Shown here piece by piece: positions 32,746 to 33,386 of a stretch of 33,386 bases of DNA (within the stretch, counting starts at the first letter, position 1; every line of letters begins with the position of its first letter). Source of the stretch: Clostridiales bacterium. Its GTDB lineage: Bacteria; Bacillota; Clostridia; Saccharofermentanales; Saccharofermentanaceae. A model generated the notes under the pieces. The model was not told where the DNA came from. It did no database searches and worked only from the letters and a program-made list of their open reading frames with translations. The translations under genes and the position numbers were made by a program. The stretch spans positions 1 to 33,386 of the forward strand of contig JAFRRJ010000034.1 in assembly GCA_017428155.1 (NCBI GenBank). The letters are read 5' to 3'.

Positions 32746-32838
32746 ATGTACCCCCATATCGGAACGTAAATATGCGTTCACATTCTATTCATAATTTCTT
32801 CAAAAAGTACAATGAGTTGTGACAATTGTATATCACAA
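32746..32838 (-). promoter_or_regulatory. Conserved leader of surface protein 2
   Basis: It matches the leader of surface protein 1 from the ribosome binding site out to about 32815. The inverted arms GAACG (32762-32766) and CGTTC (32775-32779) replace the perfect palindrome of the other gene. Further upstream TTGTGA (32817-32822) and TCACAA (32833-32838) form an inverted repeat with a 10-base centre that is only partly preserved in the other leader. Confidence 0.5.
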
Positions 32839-33121
32839 ATCTTGGAATTATTTATGATTTAATAGAATTATGAATACAGTGTGTACGAAATATTAATACC
32901 TGTACATATAGTTGTAAACATGTCCGGATACCGCCCCTTCCGAAGGCTCTGTATGTTGATATGGATCTTTATTAAAAGCGAAAATATGTCTTCCGGATGC
33001 GGATCTGATCACAGATCAGGAGGGGGTTCGTATAAGGAGAAGACCCCGGAATCAGGCACAGGATGTGTAAATGCAATGTATAAAGTCATTACGGGAATTT
33101 TAGATTGCTATTGTCCGGGAG
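32839..33121. other. Non-coding intergenic stretch
   Basis: No convincing gene. An open frame at 32881-33132 begins with GTG, has no ribosome binding site and unremarkable composition. A small perfect hairpin, CTGATC-ACA-GATCAG, lies at about 33006-33020. The region separates the minus-strand surface-protein gene from the plus-strand rRNA-type promoter. Confidence 0.5.
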
Positions 33122-33152
33122 TTGACAGATAGCAATGTACAATATTTAAAAT
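33122..33152 (+). promoter_or_regulatory. Possible upstream promoter of the rRNA-type operon
   Basis: TTGACA (33122-33127) is followed by TTTAAA at a 17-base spacing or TAAAAT at 19 (33147-33152). Tandem promoters are common before rRNA operons, but this -10 is poor. Confidence 0.35.
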
Positions 33153-33211
33153 AATACGCATATACTTTTAAATCATGAAGAAAAAAAGTTCAAAAAACTG
33201 GAAAAAAGTCC

Positions 33212-33240
33212 TTGACAGAATAGGCTCGTCGAATTAGAAT
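33212..33240 (+). promoter_or_regulatory. Strong sigma-A promoter, probably of an rRNA operon
   Basis: TTGACA (33212-33217), a 17-base spacer and TAGAAT (33235-33240), preceded by A-rich tracts (33179-33207) of the UP-element kind. This is the best consensus promoter in the window and it has no protein-coding start after it. Confidence 0.75.
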
Positions 33241-33246
33241 AATCGA

Positions 33247-33386
33247 GCACTTTGACGGAGGCACGACAAAAATGTGCCTGGAAATCAAAGGAAAGCGCGG
33301 ATCTTGAAAATTGAATAGAATGCAAAACTTGAAGTAAAACGGACCTTTTTCAATTCTAAGAATTGAGTTTTTATTAAAGTAATTAG
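33247..33386 (+). other. Probable rRNA operon leader (16S gene expected beyond the window)
   Basis: The transcribed region has no open frame. It contains a hairpin AGGCAC/GTGCCT (33259-33279), then CTTGAAAATTGAATAGAATG (33303-33322), much like the TTTGAAAA-CTGAATA stretches in Firmicutes rRNA leaders and spacers. It ends with TCAATTC/GAATTGA (33350-33366) before a T-run. The 16S sequence itself is not in the window, so the call depends on the promoter and these leader features. Confidence 0.55.

Noticed and set aside
32881..33132. Small plus-strand coding region of 83 codons
   Set aside because: GTG start without ribosome binding site, unremarkable composition, and it overlaps hairpins and promoter-like DNA.
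1..33386. tRNA genes
   Set aside because: No cloverleaf-like segment with the conserved TTCGA arm and acceptor pairing was seen in the intergenic regions on either strand.

Overview
The window looks like the chromosome of an anaerobic low-to-medium GC Firmicute, probably a Clostridia member of the Lachnospiraceae/Oscillospiraceae sort. This rests on purine-rich AGGAGG-type ribosome binding sites, occasional TTG starts, extended -10 (TGnTATAAT) promoters, LPXTG/Cna_B surface proteins, a YtrA-type GntR operon and a DUF5808-type membrane protein. No taxonomic marker gene lies inside the window, so this is an inference.

Layout. 1-6720 is a minus-strand accessory stretch. It holds the tail of a probable transposase gene (plus strand), a DUF5104-like membrane protein, a membrane protein and its truncated duplicate, a coiled-coil membrane protein, an APH-type phosphotransferase, a GNAT acetyltransferase and one unrecognised protein. 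7002-12449 carries an XRE/zinc-ribbon regulator, convergent with a double zinc-ribbon membrane protein, then a small four-helix membrane protein and a large lipoprotein that joins an unclassified N-terminal region to a solute-binding-protein domain. 12515-15260 (minus) is a three-gene operon: CPBP protease, YtrA-type GntR regulator, DUF5808 membrane protein. Its promoter and a candidate operator are visible.

15774-32745 is the most unusual region. An ECF sigma factor is fused through a transmembrane helix to an extracytoplasmic domain (18703-20124). It follows two tandem giant LPXTG surface proteins of about 2,000 residues each (20350-26337 and 26590-32745). Two tandem CPBP intramembrane proteases (16897-18494) lie beside it. 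A second copy of the sigma gene's membrane/sensor half (15774-16565) has lost the sigma domain but keeps a copy of the sigma promoter region, and next to it is a short relic of the end of a surface-protein gene. So a [surface protein - sigma/sensor] unit was duplicated and one copy was eroded by internal deletions. A membrane-tethered sigma factor, possibly released by a neighbouring CPBP protease to control the surface proteins, is a reasonable but untested model.

Three intergenic regions (4462-4652, 15476-15694, 18521-18638) hold arrays of short inverted half-sites. Each array has its own sequence. The first two are strictly periodic (about 75 bp and 52-53 bp) and match no repeat class I can name. 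The window ends in what looks like the promoter and leader of an rRNA operon (33212 onward), with the 16S gene expected just outside.
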